Assembly (NCBI GenBank): GCA_022393335.1
Contig: JAJEKB010021795.1
Span: 227,468 to 291,467, forward strand
From: Macrotrachela quadricornifera
Taxonomy: Eukaryota > Rotifera > Eurotatoria > Philodinida > Philodinidae
DNA: 64,000 nucleotides
Reading direction: 5' to 3'
Position numbers and translations under genes: made by a program. Under the pieces are notes generated by a model. That model worked only from the letters and a program-made list of their open reading frames with translations, had not been told where the DNA came from and did not search any database. Positions 60,990-64,000 of this stretch are shown piece after piece (within the stretch, counting starts at the first letter, position 1; every line of letters begins with the position of its first letter).

Positions 60990-61960
60990 ATCAAGAATAG
61001 AATAAAATAAAAGATAAAATCGATTATTTATTTCAATAACATTTCTATATTGAGATCATAAGAACAAATTGAATATTTACATATTCAAGTTCTTAAACAA
61101 TTTGGATTTTTTTGAAAATCTTAACTTTCATTTTCACATCTACTTTCATCAGAAAAATCTATAATCATCATTTATATTCTTATTGAAATAAAAATAATTA
61201 TCGATACGTTCTTGATCAATTTGTTGTTGACATAAATAAAGATCTATTTCGTTATCAAACAAAATTCTAATTCTAATGAATTTGTCTAAAATGAATAAAT
61301 AATAATATTAAACAGGATAAACAAGAGAAGATTGATGTTTATGCATATTTTGTAGAATAGTTAAATAATAAGTATTATTCAATGATTCAACAAATGGAAT
61401 ATGAAAGAGATATGTGTGTCCATTATAATAATAATAATGTAATTTTGACTTCGACACTTCCTTTTTAAAGTTCTAGAGCATAGATAGAAAAATCATTCTA
61501 TTTTACTTTAATAATAAAATGAATATGTATTGGTGAAAATCAAATGAATATTTTTATTCAACGATACGATTCATTTTATTTCTATTATTTCATATATTTC
61601 AAAGAAAAAAAACAAAGAAACAAACTTTTTAAACAAAATCATGTTATCTTATATTCCATATTCATTAAAATGTGTACCATCATTATCATTTGAACATATT
61701 TCATTTTGATTAATATTATTAATTGAATATTGAAAATCCATCTGTTTTTTTTGTTAAAGAACAAATATAAAGATTAATTGTTCTATCTAATTAACCAATA
61801 TATAATGAATAAGATGAACATGCGCACAAATATCTTCAATTGTCCAATATCAATCTGACTATTTTTCATATTGATAAAACATTCGATTATTTAAATCATT
61901 GAAATATTCTCTAAACTTTTCATTTATACATCGATAATTAGAATCTCTCACTCTCGATAT
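60990..61960 (-). pseudogene. Decayed secreted/receptor-like gene, possibly LDL-receptor class A
   Basis: On the minus strand from about 61945: DSNYRCINEKFREYFNDLNN, RMFYQYEK, TAG, SD, TGA, YWTIEDICAHVHLIHYI. Further on: DFQYSINNINQNEICSNDN, then HYYYYNGHTYLFHIPFVESL and NNTYYLTILQNMHKHQSS. Next come RIRILFDNEIDLYL and QQQIDQERIDNYFYFN, and last SDESRCENES, stop, DFQKNPNCLRT, stop or Trp, ICKYSICSYD. Words such as YRCINEK...SD and LFDNEID...SDESRC resemble LDL-receptor class A repeats (YRCSNGKC...SDE, LCDNEIDC), with several Cys lost. Frameshifts and stops, again mostly TAG/TAA/TGA at Gln/Trp-like places, show it is broken. The family call is tentative. Confidence 0.45.
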
Positions 61961-61964
61961 CTTA

Positions 61965-62175
61965 TCTTTCAATTGGTAGCTACAGATAGTACTGATAATT
62001 CCAGTGAGCTACCGAGAAAAAGCATCACTAAGATTTCAAAAGTATTCTCCCCTTTTTTTAAGAAATATTCTATAAAACACAAGGAGAAAAAAGCGCGACT
62101 TCAGTACTTCGAAGTACTGAATTCGCGCTTTTTCCCCCTTGATAAAAGATCAACCGTTGCTAATGATCTATAGTT
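61965..62175. repeat. Hairpin with perfect 20-bp palindromic core
   Basis: TCAGTACTTCGAAGTACTGA (62101-62120) is a perfect palindrome. It is extended on both sides by AAGCGCGA / TCGCGCTT and GGAGAAAA / TTTTCCCCC, giving a stem of about 30 bp with one or two mismatches (62080-62140). An outer pair GGTAGCTAC (61975) and GTGAGCTACC (62005) adds more inverted structure. The ORF at 61973-62173 is a by-product. Confidence 0.7.
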
Positions 62176-62299
62176 TAAATAATGAAAATAGTGTTTAGTT
62201 AAATTGAATTGCCTTAATTTAATGCAATTGGTGTTCTTTTGCTTTTTTTAAAGTTTAAGATGCTTATATTTCCATCTAGAAAATGAACTCGTTAGAATT

Positions 62300-62940
62300 C
62301 TTATTTATTAAATGATTTTTTAGTTGTTCGTTTTGTCTATAGAATTAATAAATTAAATTTAACTATGAATTTCTTGCTTATGTTTATCATGAAGATCAAT
62401 ATAGATAATTCAAGAATTTATTTTTAATAATAGAAAACTAACTGTTCTGATTAATTCTTCAACTAAACAGTTTGTTTCGTTTATTGATAAAAATCAAAAA
62501 AACTTATTTATTTATTTTGTTTTAGAATTTAAAATTCCTGTTGGTGGTATTCAATAAATGTTATTTAATTCGTCGATTAATGGAGAATTTAATATAAGAG
62601 AATAATTGTTTAACTAAATAGTTTTAGTCATTTACAAATCATCATTTCATTATTGTAAATTGAATTTTATCAATATTAGAATATAATTTGTATGTTGTTG
62701 TTCAACCATCGAAAGATGAAATTGAAATTCAAGTTGTTAAGATATTTTTTTTCTGTTGAATTATTATTAACAATTAGAAGAAAGAAAGGGTTGAACACTA
62801 ATCAAAAAATTCTTTTTGTCATCCATAAGATATAATTAAGTTAGATTTACAAAAAGAAAATAGTAATGTACTTGGAATGAAAGCTAATAATGATGTTTTT
62901 CTTATCGATGTTAAGCAAATAAATAATTAGTACAATATCT
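62300..62940 (+). pseudogene. Decayed multi-exon gene fragment, unrecognised
   Basis: The plus strand shows exon-like pieces: NNRKLTVLINSSTKQ to about 62472, then after a TTGTTTTAG acceptor-like site at 62525 FKIPVGGIQ, TAA, MLFNSSINGEFNIRE, TAA, LFN, TAA, IV. Next is YVVVQPSKDEIEIQVV with a GTTAAG donor-like site near 62736, an AACAATTAG acceptor near 62777, and then LDLQKENSNVLGMKANND and VFLIDVKQINN before TAG. The putative introns are about 40-55 bp, short as in compact invertebrate genes. The stops again lie at Gln-like places. I do not recognise the protein. Confidence 0.45.
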
Positions 62941-64000
62941 GTTTATAGATATACGTTTATTTTTTATCTATAAAAGTAATAAAAATTGAATCAAAATATG
63001 ACCTTATGAATGAATAGAAACAATGTAACTAAGTCTAATTATAATATATAAATATATATATTTTCAAATAAATCTGAGATGTTCTCGACGATATATGTAG
63101 GAAATGAGGGACTTTATCTTTATTTCTTGTTCATCATCATGTTCTTCCATGTTACGTTCAAGAATTCTTGTGCTGACTCATAGTCATATTTCGTTCTCGG
63201 TTATTTATTTTGTTTCGAACCTCTGATATAGTTAAATATAGAATAGATTAATGTATTATGATTAATCCATAAAATGGTGCATACAGTTTATTAAACATTA
63301 CTCGAATAGATCTATCGATAAAGAAATCATAATCTGAATAAATAAAATGCAAATTTTGATTATATTTGTGTCTCTTATAATAATCGATATTTGAGTTGAA
63401 AATCTCGTGGATTAATTAAAATAAAGTTTTAGTAAAGCTAAATTGAAAATGGAAATATTTTGATATTTAATTTGAAAAAATTGTTAAATTCAACAAATTT
63501 ATTGAATTAAAACAAATAATAAAGTGTAATTGATTAAGAATTATTTCAAGAACAGGAAATAATCAACTAAAAAGATTAATTTTCTATTATTTTATCTCAT
63601 TCATGATTCAATCGAAGTTCAAAAAGAGAAAATCTTGTCTAATTATAAATTCTAATCTATTATATTAGTGAACGTTGAGAAAGAATTATTTTCGAATGAT
63701 GAATACATTTTGATTGAATTTTTTCTCTCGTTTCCATTTAAATATTTTATTTTTAATAAAAAAGAATCACGAATGAGTCCAAATTAACTTTCCTAATGAT
63801 GTATCAGAACAAATAATAAAAATAATCTCGACACTCTTTACATCGTATAATTTAACATTAGAATAAAAAATTTGTTGTAGATGTATATGTATATGTAGAT
63901 CAGAAAATGTCTAAAAGTATTTTTGAAAAACTTGTTAAATAGATTTCTACAAAACAATATAGTAAACTAACTGTTTTTCATTTTAGGATATTACTAAATA
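62940..64000. other. AT-rich, nothing recognised
   Basis: No clear coding remnant, array or inverted repeat to the right edge. Confidence 0.4.

Noticed and set aside
3772..62940. A variant genetic code with TAA/TAG as Gln and TGA as Trp, as in some ciliates
   Set aside because: Most stops fit such a code, but the FAM221A, SecA-like, mariner and TLDc remnants also carry frameshifts, CAA and TGG are also used, key domains are truncated, and the genes and transposons look metazoan. Decay by C-to-T transitions explains the pattern better.
1..64000. tRNA or rRNA genes
   Set aside because: No cloverleaf with the conserved GTTCRANNC box or conserved rRNA stretch was noticed by reading; a dedicated scan was not possible.

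Overview
The window is about 64 kb of very AT-rich (by eye roughly three quarters A+T) eukaryotic DNA. It looks like a gene graveyard: many decayed gene fragments, degenerate tandem repeats and short inverted-repeat transposons, with almost no intact reading frame over about 100 codons. Short GTAAGT-type splice donors, metazoan protein remnants (FAM221A-like, TLDc-like), a mariner transposase, many hAT-like and other fold-back MITEs, and a SecA-like ATPase remnant point to an invertebrate animal. A bdelloid rotifer of the Rotaria/Adineta type fits best, because I recall large SecA-like genes there, but this is inference and not proven from the sequence.

Layout. 1-3.0 kb: degenerate satellite with a unit of about 165 bp. 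3.7-5.9 kb (minus): broken SecA-like ATPase gene with recognisable Walker A and Walker B motifs. 7.9-22.8 kb (plus): scattered coding remnants that may be one giant decayed gene, with an N-terminal Met region, Gly-rich/collagen-like patch, helical stretches and a better preserved C-terminal part. The run is interrupted at 13.0-13.8 kb by a motif-rich repeat. 24.1-25.4 kb (minus): an unrecognised fragment next to a FAM221A-like pseudogene. 27.1-28.7 kb and 30.0-30.5 kb: two different short-period degenerate arrays. 32.8-35.1 kb: fold-back elements. 36.3-38.9 kb (plus): a decayed gene split by two nested hAT-like insertions, the second with a near-perfect 8-bp target duplication that restores the frame when bridged. 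39.8-47.4 kb: a cluster of inverted-repeat elements, several strikingly GC-rich, including a 140-bp tandem array held between inverted repeats, plus one small intact membrane-protein-like ORF at 41.7-42.0 kb. 48.4-49.9 kb (minus): TLDc gene remnant directly abutted by a mariner transposase pseudogene. 54.4-55.5 kb: a 1.15-kb element with CCGT microsatellite ends. 61.0-62.0 kb (minus) and 62.5-62.9 kb (plus): further decayed gene fragments flanking a perfect-core hairpin.

No operon, RNA gene, CRISPR array or prokaryotic feature is seen. The genes do not form a visible pathway. What unites them is a common mode of decay: their in-frame stops are nearly all TAA/TAG where Gln is plausible or TGA where Trp is expected, which is the pattern of C-to-T (G-to-A) transitions, together with frameshifts. 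The best candidates for second looks are this decay signature, the nested insertions at 36-38.5 kb, the GC-rich palindromes at 42.9-44.9 kb, and the tandem array inside inverted repeats at 45.4-46.9 kb.
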